Part shown: one piece after another, positions 8,898 through 17,036 of the stretch | Layout: each line of letters starts with the position of its first letter | Numbering within the stretch: position 1 is the stretch's first letter | Assembly: GCF_000719285.1 (NCBI RefSeq) | Contig: NZ_JOFS01000006.1 | Location: forward strand, 124,001-188,000 | Reading direction: 5' to 3' | From: Streptomyces bicolor | Lineage (GTDB): Bacteria; Actinomycetota; Actinomycetes; Streptomycetales; Streptomycetaceae | DNA length: 64,000 nt | The notes under the pieces: model-generated | Told to the model about the DNA's origin: nothing | The model's input: the letters and a program-made list of their open reading frames with translations, nothing else | Databases searched by the model: none | Translations under genes and position numbers: made by a program

Positions 8898-9248
8898 TCA
8901 GTTCGAACCGGGACTGGAACTGCCGGCCGCTTCGTTGGCGGCACGGCGGTACTCGGCGTTGATGCGCTGAGCTTCCTCAAGCTGGTCCTCGAGGATGACG
9001 ATGCGGCAGGCAGCCTCGATCGGGGTTCCCCTGTCGACGAGTTCGCGGGCGCGAGCGGCAATCCGCAGTTGGTAGCGGGAGTACCGGCGATGTCCCCCCT
9101 CCGAGCGCAGCGGAGTGATCAGACGGGCCTCACCGATGGCTCGGAGGAAGCCAGGGGTGGTGCCGAGCATTTCGGCGGCCCGGCCCATGGTGTATGCGGG
9201 GTAGTCGTCGTCGTCCAGACGATCGTTGAGTGGAGTATCTGCTGCCAT
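8898..9248 (-). CDS. MerR-like helix-turn-helix protein of the cold-shock cluster
   Basis: 116 residues from ATG 9248, with GAGGTG immediately upstream. The longer frame to 9422 lacks coding character. The MerR-type winged helix (about 19-90) reads YTMGRAAEMLGTTPGFLRAI, then a wing with GGHRRYSRYQLRIAARAREL. A short coiled coil follows (VILEDQLEEAQRINAEYRR). It resembles small MerR relatives encoded near cold-shock helicases in Streptomyces and lacks an effector domain. It follows the helicase and a strong hairpin, so it may have its own promoter. DNA binding is likely; its targets are unknown. Confidence 0.82.
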   Translation of the reverse strand: MAADTPLNDRLDDDDYPAYTMGRAAEMLGTTPGFLRAIGEARLITPLRSEGGHRRYSRYQLRIAARARELVDRGTPIEAACRIVILEDQLEEAQRINAEYRRAANEAAGSSSPGSN

Positions 9249-9273
9249 GTCACCTCGTAGTGCAACGCGTCGA

Positions 9274-9305
9274 GGGGCCCTGATGCCGTACGGCACCAGG
9301 GCCCC
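9274..9305 (-). promoter_or_regulatory. leader hairpin upstream of the MerR-like gene
   Basis: Arms 9274-9288 and 9291-9305 are separated by two bases. The one mismatch on the plus strand becomes a G-U pair in minus-strand RNA, so the 15-base stem is fully paired only in the sense of the MerR gene. It lies 26 bases before the start codon. It could be an attenuator or a cold-responsive leader element; the function is inferred. Confidence 0.45.
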
Positions 9306-9868
9306 GAAGGAAATTGAACACCATCTGTCGGCCCTAATGCTCTGCCGACCTTCTGTTTCCGCTACCCGGCCCGCGAGGGGAGGGGGTGCGGGGATCGCGG
9401 CTGCGTGACCGGGGACCACCATCCAATCCGGGGTCTTGCGGTACCCGGGCCGAGAGCTTCTCGGGCCGGGCGATCCTGATGGCGTCTGCTCCTCCGTCCT
9501 TTCTCAGAACCAATCACTCGGTGAACGGGTACTGCGGTACTGCTCGGTGATGCTCTCGGCAGCCCCTCGACCTGCGGGCTGCCCAGTGCGGCTCTCAGCC
9601 CCGTCACCGTTCTGCGAACACCTTGGCTTCGGAGCTCCAGAGCCGCACTGACCTGCGAACTTCAGGTACTACTTCCCGCCAGTTCGTGTCTGCCGGGTCT
9701 CGCTTGACCGTGTCAACGAGAAAGAGACTAACCGTGCCAGGGAGCAATGTCTACTCCGGCAAAAGTAGATTTTGGCGTTCGGTGGTCACAGGCATCCTGT
9801 GGCCTGCGTGGCGTGGCGTGGCGGTCCTGAAGGACTGCGTCCGTCTCGGCCACTGCGGGCAGCGAAAC
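9306..9868. other. long gene-free region between MerR-like gene and hairpin
   Basis: No frame with ribosome-binding site and coding bias was found on either strand. Short direct repeats of CTCGGTGA (around 9519 and 9543) and GTACTG are visible. It probably contains the promoter and leader of the MerR-like gene. Confidence 0.4.
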
Positions 9869-9908
9869 GGTGAGGGCCCTGCCGACGCGCGTCGGCAGGG
9901 CCCTCACC
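9869..9908. terminator. 40-base perfect palindrome, probable terminator
   Basis: All 40 bases are self-complementary (18-base arms plus a self-complementary GCGC centre). It lies downstream of the helicase and small ORF on the minus strand. It most likely terminates the cold-shock helicase transcript before the MerR-like gene. Confidence 0.7.
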
Positions 9909-9945
9909 GGGTCTCTGGTGGCAGTTTCCCGCCCGTCCTCACATC

Positions 9946-10074
9946 TCAGGCGGGACACCCTTCATGGATCAGCGGGCGAGGGTGGGGACGCCCGGGCTCC
10001 GGCCGCGCTCCCCGACGGCGCCGGGCCGAGTGCCGGGCCAGGGTGATCAGGCCCGTGCTCTGAGCCTGCGTCAT
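9946..10074 (-). CDS. small basic protein downstream of the helicase (possible)
   Basis: 42 residues starting MTQAQSTGLITLARHSARRR, with 10 arginines, ending in EGCPA. A perfect AGGAGG sits five bases before the ATG, and the ORF begins 46 bases after the helicase stop on the same strand, before the hairpin at 9869-9908. The strong ribosome-binding site and position support a real small gene. No family is recognised and the composition is low-complexity, so it could still be chance. Confidence 0.4.
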   Translation of the reverse strand: MTQAQSTGLITLARHSARRRRGARPEPGRPHPRPLIHEGCPA

Positions 10075-10120
10075 AGGTGCCTCCTACCGGGAGAGGAGTG
10101 GGCTTGTGATCGCAGCGGCC

Positions 10121-11626
10121 CTAGGCAGCCGAGCCGAAGCCGGACCGCTGTTCTCCCCTGCGGCGTGCCGCTTCGCCGACGGGCCTGCCCTGGCCGGCAC
10201 GGCCCCGGCGCCCCCGACGGCCCCGGGACGGGGAGGAAGAAGACGCGCCGCGGGGACGCTCCACGTCCGGCGCGGTGATGACGACCGGCACACCGGAAGG
10301 GGCCTGGGCGCCTGTGATGCGGCTCAACTCCGCCTCGCCCGACCGCACCTGGGCGATCCGGGGGGTGATGCCCGCCGAAGCCATCAGCCGGCTCACCTCG
10401 CGACGCTGGTCACGGGTCACCAGGGTGACGACGCTGCCGGACTCGCCGGCGCGGGCCGTACGGCCGCCGCGGTGCAGGTAGTCCTTGTGGTCGCTGGGCG
10501 GATCCACATTGACGACCAGGTCGAGGTTGTCGACGTGGATCCCGCGCGCCGCGACGTTGGTCGCCACCAATACCGTCACATGGCCGCTCTTGAACTGGGC
10601 CAGGGTCCGGGTGCGCTGGGGCTGGGACTTGCCACCGTGCAGGGCTGCGGCGCGGACACCGCTGCTCAGCAGGTGCTTGGTCAGCCGGTCCACCGCGTGC
10701 TTGGTGTCGAGGAACATGATCACTCGACCGTCTCGCGCCGCGATCTCGGTGGTCGTCCGGTGCTTGTCCGCGTCGTGCACATGGAGTACGTGGTGCTCCA
10801 TCGTGGTGACCGCGCCGGCGGAGGGGTCGACCGAGTGGACGACGGGGTCGTGCAGGTAGTTCCGCACCAGCCGGTCGACGTTGCGGTCCAGGGTGGCCGA
10901 GAAGAGCATCCGCTGCCCGTCGGGACGCACCTGGTCGAGCAGGGCGGTGACCTGGGGCATGAAGCCCATGTCGGCCATCTGGTCGGCCTCGTCGAGGACC
11001 GTGATGCCGACATCGTCCAGCCGGCAGTCGCCCCGGTCGATGAGGTCCTTGAGCCGCCCGGGCGTCGCGACGACCACCTCGGCCCCGGCGCGCAGCGCAC
11101 CGGCCTGCCTGCCGATGGACATTCCGCCGACGACGGTGGCCAGCCGCAGGCTCACGGAGCGGGCGTAGGGAGTGAGCGCGTCGGTGACCTGCTGGGCGAG
11201 TTCGCGGGTGGGGACGAGGACGAGGGCGAGCGGCTGCCGTGGCTCGGCACGCCGCCCCGCTGTACGAGCCAGTAGGGCGAGGCCGAAGGCGAGGGTCTTG
11301 CCCGAGCCGGTGCGGCCACGGCCGAGTACGTCACGACCGGCCAGTGAGTTCGGCAGGGTCGCCGCCTGGATCGGGAACGGTGCGGTCACGCCTTCGCGGC
11401 CGAGCGTGACCAACAGCCGCGAAGGCATGGCGAGTTCGGCGAACGACCCGGCGGCGGGCAGCGCGGGCGTGATCGTCTTCGGCGGGGCGAACTCGCCTTG
11501 TACGGCCCGTCCGGCCGGTCGATTTCCGTAACCCTTCGAACGGCGCGGACCATCGGAGCGGCCGGCGCCGGCGCCTCCCCCGAAGCGGTCATATGTGCGA
11601 GATGTGCGGGCGCGCTTCATGCTCAT
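10121..11626 (-). CDS. DEAD/DEAH-box ATP-dependent RNA helicase
   Basis: 501 residues from ATG 11626 (AAGGAAGG seven bases upstream). Superfamily 2 motifs occur in order: F/Q region (FAELAMPSRLL..PFPIQAATLP), Walker A GRGRTGSGKT, motif Ia VLVPTREL, motif Ib ATPGRL, motif II DEAD in VLDEADQM, motif III SAT, and motif VI HRGGRTAR. Basic N- and C-terminal tails (Arg/Gly/Ser-rich) probably bind RNA. It lies directly downstream of cspA on the same strand, so it is presumably a cold-shock helicase that unwinds structured mRNA or rRNA. Confidence 0.93.
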   Translation of the reverse strand: MSMKRARTSRTYDRFGGGAGAGRSDGPRRSKGYGNRPAGRAVQGEFAPPKTITPALPAAGSFAELAMPSRLLVTLGREGVTAPFPIQAATLPNSLAGRDVLGRGRTGSGKTLAFGLALLARTAGRRAEPRQPLALVLVPTRELAQQVTDALTPYARSVSLRLATVVGGMSIGRQAGALRAGAEVVVATPGRLKDLIDRGDCRLDDVGITVLDEADQMADMGFMPQVTALLDQVRPDGQRMLFSATLDRNVDRLVRNYLHDPVVHSVDPSAGAVTTMEHHVLHVHDADKHRTTTEIAARDGRVIMFLDTKHAVDRLTKHLLSSGVRAAALHGGKSQPQRTRTLAQFKSGHVTVLVATNVAARGIHVDNLDLVVNVDPPSDHKDYLHRGGRTARAGESGSVVTLVTRDQRREVSRLMASAGITPRIAQVRSGEAELSRITGAQAPSGVPVVITAPDVERPRGASSSSPSRGRRGRRGRAGQGRPVGEAARRRGEQRSGFGSAA

Positions 11627-11737
11627 GCGGAGCCTTCCTTGACGGGGCACGCAGCAAGGAATTCCCGCAGCAGATGAGCGGCGCAGAGAATCTCGAGACG
11701 AGCCGAATATGATGTGGGGCTGCCCTGAAATGCAGCG

Positions 11738-11774
11738 AGCTGGGGCCCGCACCCCAGAGGTGCGGGCCCCAGCT
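11738..11774 (-). terminator. hairpin terminator after cspA
   Basis: A 15-base perfect inverted repeat (11738-11752 and 11760-11774) with a 7-base loop begins 25 bases after the CspA stop and 112 bases before the helicase start. It may allow partial read-through into the helicase gene. Confidence 0.75.
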
Positions 11775-11798
11775 GCGAAGTATGCGTCAGCGCCGGTG

Positions 11799-12002
11799 TC
11801 AGGCGGGAACGATGTTCTCGGCCGTCGGGCCCTTCTGGCCCTGCGCGATGTCGAACGACACCTTCTGGCCTTCCAGCAGCTCGCGGAAGCCCTGGGTGGC
11901 GATGTTCGAGTAGTGGGCGAAGACGTCGGCGCCGCCGCCGTCCTGCTCGATGAAGCCGAAGCCCTTTTCCGCGTTGAACCACTTCACGGTGCCAGTAGCC
12001 AT
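11799..12002 (-). CDS. cold-shock protein, CspA family
   Basis: 67 residues, the standard length. The single OB-fold has [11 protein letters not shown] (RNP1) and DVFAHYS (RNP2), with the [12 protein letters not shown] end typical of actinobacterial cold-shock proteins. GAAGGAG precedes the ATG. It binds single-stranded nucleic acid and melts RNA structure at low temperature. It heads a minus-strand group with a DEAD-box helicase. The long upstream region (12003-12421) is consistent with a cold-shock 5' leader. Confidence 0.95.
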   Translation of the reverse strand: MATGTVKWFNAEKGFGFIEQDGGGADVFAHYSNIATQGFRELLEGQKVSFDIAQGQKGPTAENIVPA

Positions 12003-12421
12003 TTCATTCTCCTTCGGAGGCGGTGTCAGGAATTCACCCTGTGTGAATTCCGTGTCGCCGTGATGATTACCCCGTCGGAAATGAACCTTCTGGCAACCAC
12101 ACCTGCAACTGAGATCGACAGTAGCACGGTGCGATCGGCCATGCGCGGTCGACAATTCCACTCCGGCCGATGGTCGGGGGAATACTTGCCGTGCCCCGCA
12201 CCTATTTCTCATTTCACGGACACAGATATTGCTCTCCACGGGAACGATCTTCCCGCCGTGCACTTCCGCCCACGGCCCCGTGACCTCTGCCGACGGGAGA
12301 TGTGCCGCTGCCGCCTTCGCCGGCGGACGGCGCGCCGTCGAACGAGCCGAGACGCTTCCATCGCGAGGAAGGTCACATCCCCCGAGAAGAGCAGGACGGC
12401 CAGTGGCCGGGAGCGATGAGG
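12003..12421. other. cspA upstream region, no gene recognised
   Basis: No coding frame is supported. The bases just upstream of cspA are less GC-rich than the surroundings, as expected for a promoter and long leader. I see no recognisable riboregulator fold by eye. Confidence 0.4.
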
Positions 12422-12508
12422 TCAGCCGCGCCACTCCACCATGAGCAGCGTCGCGTCGTCCGTGGTGTGTCCGCCTCGCACCCGTTTGAGCGTGTGGGAC
12501 AGGGAGCG
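12422..12508 (-). pseudogene. C-terminal remnant of a SpoIIE/PP2C-type phosphatase
   Basis: Read leftwards to TGA at 12422-12424, the frame gives [13 protein letters not shown] then [15 protein letters not shown]. The [10 protein letters not shown] end is characteristic of Streptomyces SpoIIE-domain Ser/Thr phosphatases. Nothing homologous continues to the right of about 12508, and the alternative frames are not coding. Only the tail of the gene appears to survive. Confidence 0.4.
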
Positions 12509-12669
12509 CGTTGCCCGGATTGCGCACACCGACGGCTACGCCGATGCCGATCAGCCAGTCACCCTCGCGCCCCCACGGTGTGGCACTCGTGGCACTCTCG
12601 TAGCCGGCGGGTGGAGAACGGCAGCCCGGACGCTTCGTCCTCGTTCGGTTCGTCGGGGGCGCTTCGCGG

Positions 12670-13797
12670 TCAGGCGAGGTTCTTGGTGAAGAACTCGTCG
12701 AGCTTGTCGAAGGGGATGAGGTCCTTGCGGTCGTACAGGTCGACATGGTCCGCGCCCGGGACGACGACGAGGTCGATGCTGTCGGGGGCCGTCTTCTGGA
12801 CGTCCTCGGAGTAGTAGAGGGAGTGCGCTTCGGCGCCGGCCACCAGGAGGGCCTTGCGGGGCGCCAGCATGTCGATGTCCGTCATCTGCTCGAAGGCGAA
12901 GAACGACATCGGCGTGGTCGCGGTCCACGCGGTGGTGGAGTTGATCGAGCGCGGGTGGTAGCCGCGCTCGGTGCGGTAGTAGTCGAAGAAGATCTTCGTG
13001 ATCGGGTCGGCGTCCGCCGGGAGGGTCTTGGGCAGGACGCGGTTCGAGGGGGCGACGTTGCCGTTCTCGTCGAAGGGGACCTCGTGGGATCCCCGCGCGA
13101 AGGTGCCGTTCTCGGCGTCGGTCCAGCGCTGCCGGCTGAGGTAGTCGATGACCTTCTGGCGCTGCTCACGGGTGTAGGAGTCCTGGTGGCCGCGGGACAT
13201 GCTGCGCGACATGTCGTACATCGCGGACGTGGCAACCGCCTTGATACGGCTGTCCGCAGCCGCCGCGGTCAGCGCCATACCGCTCAGGCCGCAGATGGCC
13301 TGCACGCCGATCCGCTCGCGGTCGACGATCCTCTGCAGGCCGAGGAAGTCGACGGCGGCGCTGAAGTCCTCGGTGTAGATGTCGGGCGAGCCCACGTCGC
13401 GCACCGTGCCGCCGCTCTGGCCGGTGAAGGAGGGGTCGAAGGCGAGGGCGACGTAGCCGCGGCGGGCGAACTCGTTGGCGTAGAGCCCCGAGGACTGTTC
13501 CTTGACCGCGCCGAACGGGCCGCTGAGCGCCAGGGCGGGCAGCTTGCCCCTGGCGTTCTTCGGTACGTAGAGGTCCGCGGCGACCGTGATGCCGTAGCGG
13601 TTCTTGAATCGCACCGAGGTCCGCTTGACGTTCTTGTCCAGCGCGAAGGTGTAGCCGCCGTTGGCCGTGGACTTGCTCTGTCCTGTGGCGCCCGCGGCGC
13701 CGCCGGTCTCCTCGCCGAAGGCGGGCAGAGCCGTGAAGGAGGCGGCGGTGGCGGCGCCGGTGGCGGCGATCAGTCCGAGCGCTTTGCGACGTTCCAT
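12670..13797 (-). CDS. exported alpha/beta hydrolase (YcjY-like)
   Basis: 375 residues. The leader [19 protein letters not shown] has a weak twin-arginine-like character and an alanine-rich hydrophobic core. The hydrolase domain (about 50-370) shows an [13 protein letters not shown] oxyanion-loop region, the strand [14 protein letters not shown] segment, an elbow ICGLSGMA, and a late GADHVDLYD with the catalytic His. The elbow lacks a classical GxSxG. In this family the motif is usually GxCGSGG, so the nucleophile assignment is uncertain. A truncated paralogue lies 200 bases upstream (13998-14487), evidence of an old duplication. Confidence 0.82.
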   Translation of the reverse strand: MERRKALGLIAATGAATAASFTALPAFGEETGGAAGATGQSKSTANGGYTFALDKNVKRTSVRFKNRYGITVAADLYVPKNARGKLPALALSGPFGAVKEQSSGLYANEFARRGYVALAFDPSFTGQSGGTVRDVGSPDIYTEDFSAAVDFLGLQRIVDRERIGVQAICGLSGMALTAAAADSRIKAVATSAMYDMSRSMSRGHQDSYTREQRQKVIDYLSRQRWTDAENGTFARGSHEVPFDENGNVAPSNRVLPKTLPADADPITKIFFDYYRTERGYHPRSINSTTAWTATTPMSFFAFEQMTDIDMLAPRKALLVAGAEAHSLYYSEDVQKTAPDSIDLVVVPGADHVDLYDRKDLIPFDKLDEFFTKNLA

Positions 13798-13904
13798 GCA
13801 GTGGACCTCATATTCGATCGGTGGGGAAAAGGCGCGACGGTCGGTGCTGTCGTGACCAGGCGCGATTCCAGGAGACCGCTTCCGCGCCAGGCGTGGCAGG
13901 TCGG

Positions 13905-13972
13905 GTTTATGGGGGGTACAAGCTCAACCCCCCAGCCCGCGGGGGGTGTGCGTCGTAGCGTGGAAGGCATGG
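13905..13972. promoter_or_regulatory. relic copy of an XRE-regulator divergent promoter
   Basis: This stretch matches 16977-17040, the divergent promoter between the MFS gene and its XRE regulator. Both contain GTTTAT, a G-run, ACAA[AG]CTCAACC, then a GTAGC/CTACC-CGTG segment and AAGGCATGG, the regulator's start codon. Here the regulator after the ATG is missing. GGGGGGT-N9-ACCCCCC forms a perfect inverted repeat. It probably marks a lost regulator gene once divergent from one of the flanking hydrolases. Confidence 0.5.
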
Positions 13973-13997
13973 CACACCGGCACCTCCCGGACACCCG

Positions 13998-14487
13998 TTA
14001 TCCGCGCGGGGTCAGCGTGGGCTGGCCGCCCTCGAACTTCGCGTACCGCTGCTCGGCGATGGCGTCGAGGATGGCGTTGCGCTTGTCCTCGGTCTGGGTG
14101 TCCTTCCAGCCCTTGGACTGGGCCCGGGTGATGTCGTACATGACGATCGTGGCGACGGCCTTGATGCGCCGGTCGACGCCGGCGGCGCTGAGGAGGAAGC
14201 CTCCGCTGCCGCACATGCCGATTCCGCCGATGCGCTCGCGGTCCACGAAGGGCCGGGTGCCGAGGTAGTCGACGGCGGCGTGGAAGTCCTCGACGAACAG
14301 GTCCGGGGAGGAGAGGTGGCGCGGGCTGCCACTGCTGTCGCCGTTGAAGGACGGTTCGAAGGCGAGGGTGACGAAGCCGCGCCCCGCGAGGTTCTGGGCG
14401 TAGATGCCCGCGCCCTGTTCCTTGACGCCGCCGTAGGGAGAGCCGTTGAGGAGCGCGGGGCGTCGTCCTGCTTCCTTGCGGTGCTGT
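13998..14487 (-). pseudogene. truncated paralogue of the exported alpha/beta hydrolase
   Basis: The frame reads EAGRRPALLNGSPYGGVKEQ, then a GRGFVTLAFEPSFNG segment, LFVEDFHAAVDYLG, then DRERIGGIGMCGSGGF and IKAVATIVMYDITRAQ. This parallels residues of about 85-215 of the neighbour at 12670-13797 ([45 protein letters not shown]). It lacks a start and signal peptide on its 5' side, where it runs into the dehydrogenase stop region. It ends at a stop at 13998-14000, losing about 150 C-terminal residues. It keeps the family CGSGG elbow that the intact copy has changed. Confidence 0.75.
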
Positions 14488-14504
14488 GCTGCGTTCTGGG
14501 GGGA

Positions 14505-15560
14505 TCAGGGGTTGATGAGGACCTTGAGGCTCTTGCGGTCGGCCATGTCCTGATAGCCGGCCGGGACGCCGTCGAGATCGGTGGTGACGTCGAAGACCTT
14601 GCCCGGCTCGATGGTGCCGTCGAGGATGTCGGGCATCAGTTCCTCGATGTAGGCGCGCACGGGGGCGGGGCCTCCGGCGAGGCGGATGTTGTGGCGGAAC
14701 AGGCTGCCGAAGCCGATGGGCGCCTCCTCGTACTGCGGGACGCCGACGCGGCTGATCACGCCGCCCGGGCGGACTACGCCGACGGCCTGCTCGTAGGCGG
14801 GCATGTTGCCGACGCACTCCAGGACCACGTGCGTGCCATGCCCGCCGGTCAGCTCCCGCACCTGGGCGATGCCTTCCTCGCCGCGGGCGGAGACCACGTC
14901 GGTGGCGCCGAACTCCCGGCCCAGGCCGGTGCGCGCCTCATGACGGCCCATCAGGATGATCTGCTCGGCGCCCAGGCGCCTGGCCGACAGGACCGCCAGC
15001 AGGCCGACCGCGCCGTCACCGATCACGGTGACGCGGGTGCGCTCGTTCACGCCGCCCGCCACGGCGGCGTGGTGGCCGGTACCGAGGACGTCCGAGAGGG
15101 TCAGCAGGGAAGGGATGAGGGCGGAGTCCGCGGCGACGGGGAGCTTGACGAGGGTGCCGTCGGCGAGCGGGACACGGACCGCCTCGGCCTGGCCGCCCTC
15201 CTCCGGCTCGCCGTCCCAGAAGTTCGCCTGGGCGTGGGCGCAGGAGGTGTGCAGGCCCTCGCGGCAGAACTCGCAGGTGTTGTCGGAGATGGCGAACGGG
15301 GCGACGACCAGGTCACCGCGCTTGACGGTGGTCACCTCCGAGCCGGTGTCCTCGACGACGCCGATGAACTCGTGGCCCATCCGGGCGGGGCCGTCCTCGG
15401 GCTTCGCCGAGGCGTACGGCCACAGGTCGCTGCCGCAGACGCAGGACGCGGTGATCCGGACCAGCGCGTCGGTGGGCAGCTTGATGACGGAGTCCGGGAC
15501 GTTCTCGACGCGGACGTCGCCGGCGCCGTACAGGAGTGTCGCGCGCATGATGTTCTCCAA
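14505..15560 (-). CDS. zinc-dependent alcohol dehydrogenase family protein
   Basis: 351 residues (an in-frame ATG at 15548 would give MRATLLYG). The GroES-like N-terminal domain has the catalytic-zinc Cys in SCVCGSD and His-Glu in GHEFIG. Structural-zinc cysteines are partly present in TCEFCREGLHTSC. The Rossmann domain (about 165-290) has VIGDGAVGLLAV, equivalent to GxGxxG. It should oxidise an alcohol or reduce an aldehyde with NAD(P); the substrate is not evident. It lies in line with the MFS gene upstream (62-base gap), and the XRE regulator at 17037 may control both. Confidence 0.9.
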   Translation of the reverse strand: MENIMRATLLYGAGDVRVENVPDSVIKLPTDALVRITASCVCGSDLWPYASAKPEDGPARMGHEFIGVVEDTGSEVTTVKRGDLVVAPFAISDNTCEFCREGLHTSCAHAQANFWDGEPEEGGQAEAVRVPLADGTLVKLPVAADSALIPSLLTLSDVLGTGHHAAVAGGVNERTRVTVIGDGAVGLLAVLSARRLGAEQIILMGRHEARTGLGREFGATDVVSARGEEGIAQVRELTGGHGTHVVLECVGNMPAYEQAVGVVRPGGVISRVGVPQYEEAPIGFGSLFRHNIRLAGGPAPVRAYIEELMPDILDGTIEPGKVFDVTTDLDGVPAGYQDMADRKSLKVLINP

Positions 15561-15621
15561 GTGCTGTTTCGGGAAGGTGCTGTTTCGGGAAGGTGCTGGT
15601 CACAGAGGAGGGCGTGACGGT

Positions 15622-16901
15622 TCAAGCCTGGTCGGCACGGGCGGGGGCCGCATGCCGGACGACGGTGCCGGGCGCACTGGCGCGGTCGTGGCGTCGCAGG
15701 GCGAGGGCGATGGTGGGAATCAGGGTCAGGGCGGCGATGGCGGTGCCGACCACGGTGGGGCCGGTGGCGCCGGTGCTCTCCAGGGCGAGGCCGGCGATCC
15801 AGAGCCGATGGCGGTGCCGAGGTTGAACGCCGAGACGGTCAGGGCCGAGGCCAGGGTGGGTGCCTGGCCGGCGTAGCGGACGGCCAGGGCCATCAGAACC
15901 GGGTTGGCGCCGAGGCCGAAGAAGCCCAGCAGGGTGACCAGGACGATGGTGGCGGGGGCGGAGTCGGCCGACAGGACGATCGCCAGGAGCAGGAGCATGG
16001 CGCCCGCGGCGGCGACGACGGTGACCGTGTGCGGGCGGCGGTCGCCCAGCCGACCCCCGACGAGCGAGCCCACAAGGGCGCCGAGGCCGAAGCCGACGAG
16101 GACCAGCGGCACCAGTCCGGCGGCGAGGCCGGCCCGGTCGGTCAGCAGCGGTGCGATGTAGGAGTACGCGGCCAGGACGCCGCCCGTGGTGGTGGCACAG
16201 GCGGCCAGCACGAGCCACAGGCGACCGGAGCGCAGCGCGGTCAGCTCCGCGCGGATCGTTCCCGCCTGCTGGGCCGGGCCCCCCTGCGGGACGGTGCGGG
16301 CGATCAGCGGGACGGCCGCGGCGGCGAGGGCGGCGAGGGCCCAGAACGGTCCGCGCCAGCCCATGAGCTGTCCGGCGAACGCGCCCAGCGGTACGCCGAC
16401 GACGTTGGCGAGCATGGCACCGGCCCCGACGAGACCGAGGGCGCGGGCGCCGGCGGCCGGGCCCGCGGCGCGGGTGGCGGCCACGTTGGCCACGGCCCAG
16501 AACGCCCCGGTGGCGATCGCGGTCAGGAACCTGGCCGCGAGCAGCAGGACGAAGTTCGAGCCGACGGCGACGACGACGTGCCCGAGGGCGAAGACGCCCA
16601 GGGCGAGCATCAGGGTCAGTCGTGTGGGCAGCCGCAGCGTGAGCATCGCCATCAGCGGCGCCCCGACGATCATCCCGACCGCGAAGACGGTGATCAAAAG
16701 TCCGGTCCGGGCGACGCTGACCTGTAGGTCTCCCGCGATCTCGGGCAGCAGGCCGGCCACGACGAACTCGGTGGTGCCCATCAGGAACGTGCCCAGCGCG
16801 AGCACATGGACGACGAGCGGAAGCCGGGCGGACGGAGGCTGGGGGTTTTCAGCCCGTACGGTCTCGGCAGGAGCGTGGAGGACTCCTCCTCGCGTACTCA
16901 A
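15622..16901 (-). pseudogene. MFS transporter (Cml/AraJ-like drug efflux type), frameshifted near 15803
   Basis: From TTG 16901 (GGAG about 8 bases upstream) the frame encodes an MFS protein with FLMGTTEFVVAGLLPEIA in helix 1 and the loop LTLRLPTRLTLMLAL, typical of the Cml/AraJ efflux group. It reads correctly through SAFNLGTAIGS. Around 15801-15804 one base is missing: the continuation WIAGLALESTGATGP is in another frame that ends at 15622. Restoring one base (GGCTCCTGGATC instead of GGCTCTGGATC) gives a normal 426-residue, 12-helix protein. It may be true decay or a sequence error. Divergent from the XRE regulator at 17037. Confidence 0.8.
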
Positions 16902-16976
16902 GGTTCATCTCCGTGGGGGTGGTGATCGGGGTACGTCACCCAGGGAACAAGCCGCCCCACCCTTGAGGAAGGTCGC

Positions 16977-17036
16977 GTTTATCGGGGGGACAAACTCAAC
17001 CTCCCTCTCCGCGAGCCGATGGCTACCGTGAAAGGC
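16977..17036. promoter_or_regulatory. shared divergent promoter/operator of MFS gene and XRE regulator
   Basis: Contains GTTTATCGGGGGGACAAACT followed by CAACCTCCC. The same core, ACAA[AG]CTCAACC, recurs at 13918-13929 beside the hydrolase pseudogene. Conservation in two places next to two candidate targets suggests it is the binding site of the MmyB-type regulator that starts at 17037. Confidence 0.5.

Noticed and set aside
12745..14268. Long plus-strand ORF of 507 codons
   Set aside because: It is antisense to the alpha/beta hydrolase and its pseudogene. Composition and repeats (Gly/Val/Arg/Asp-rich) are those of a high-GC shadow frame.
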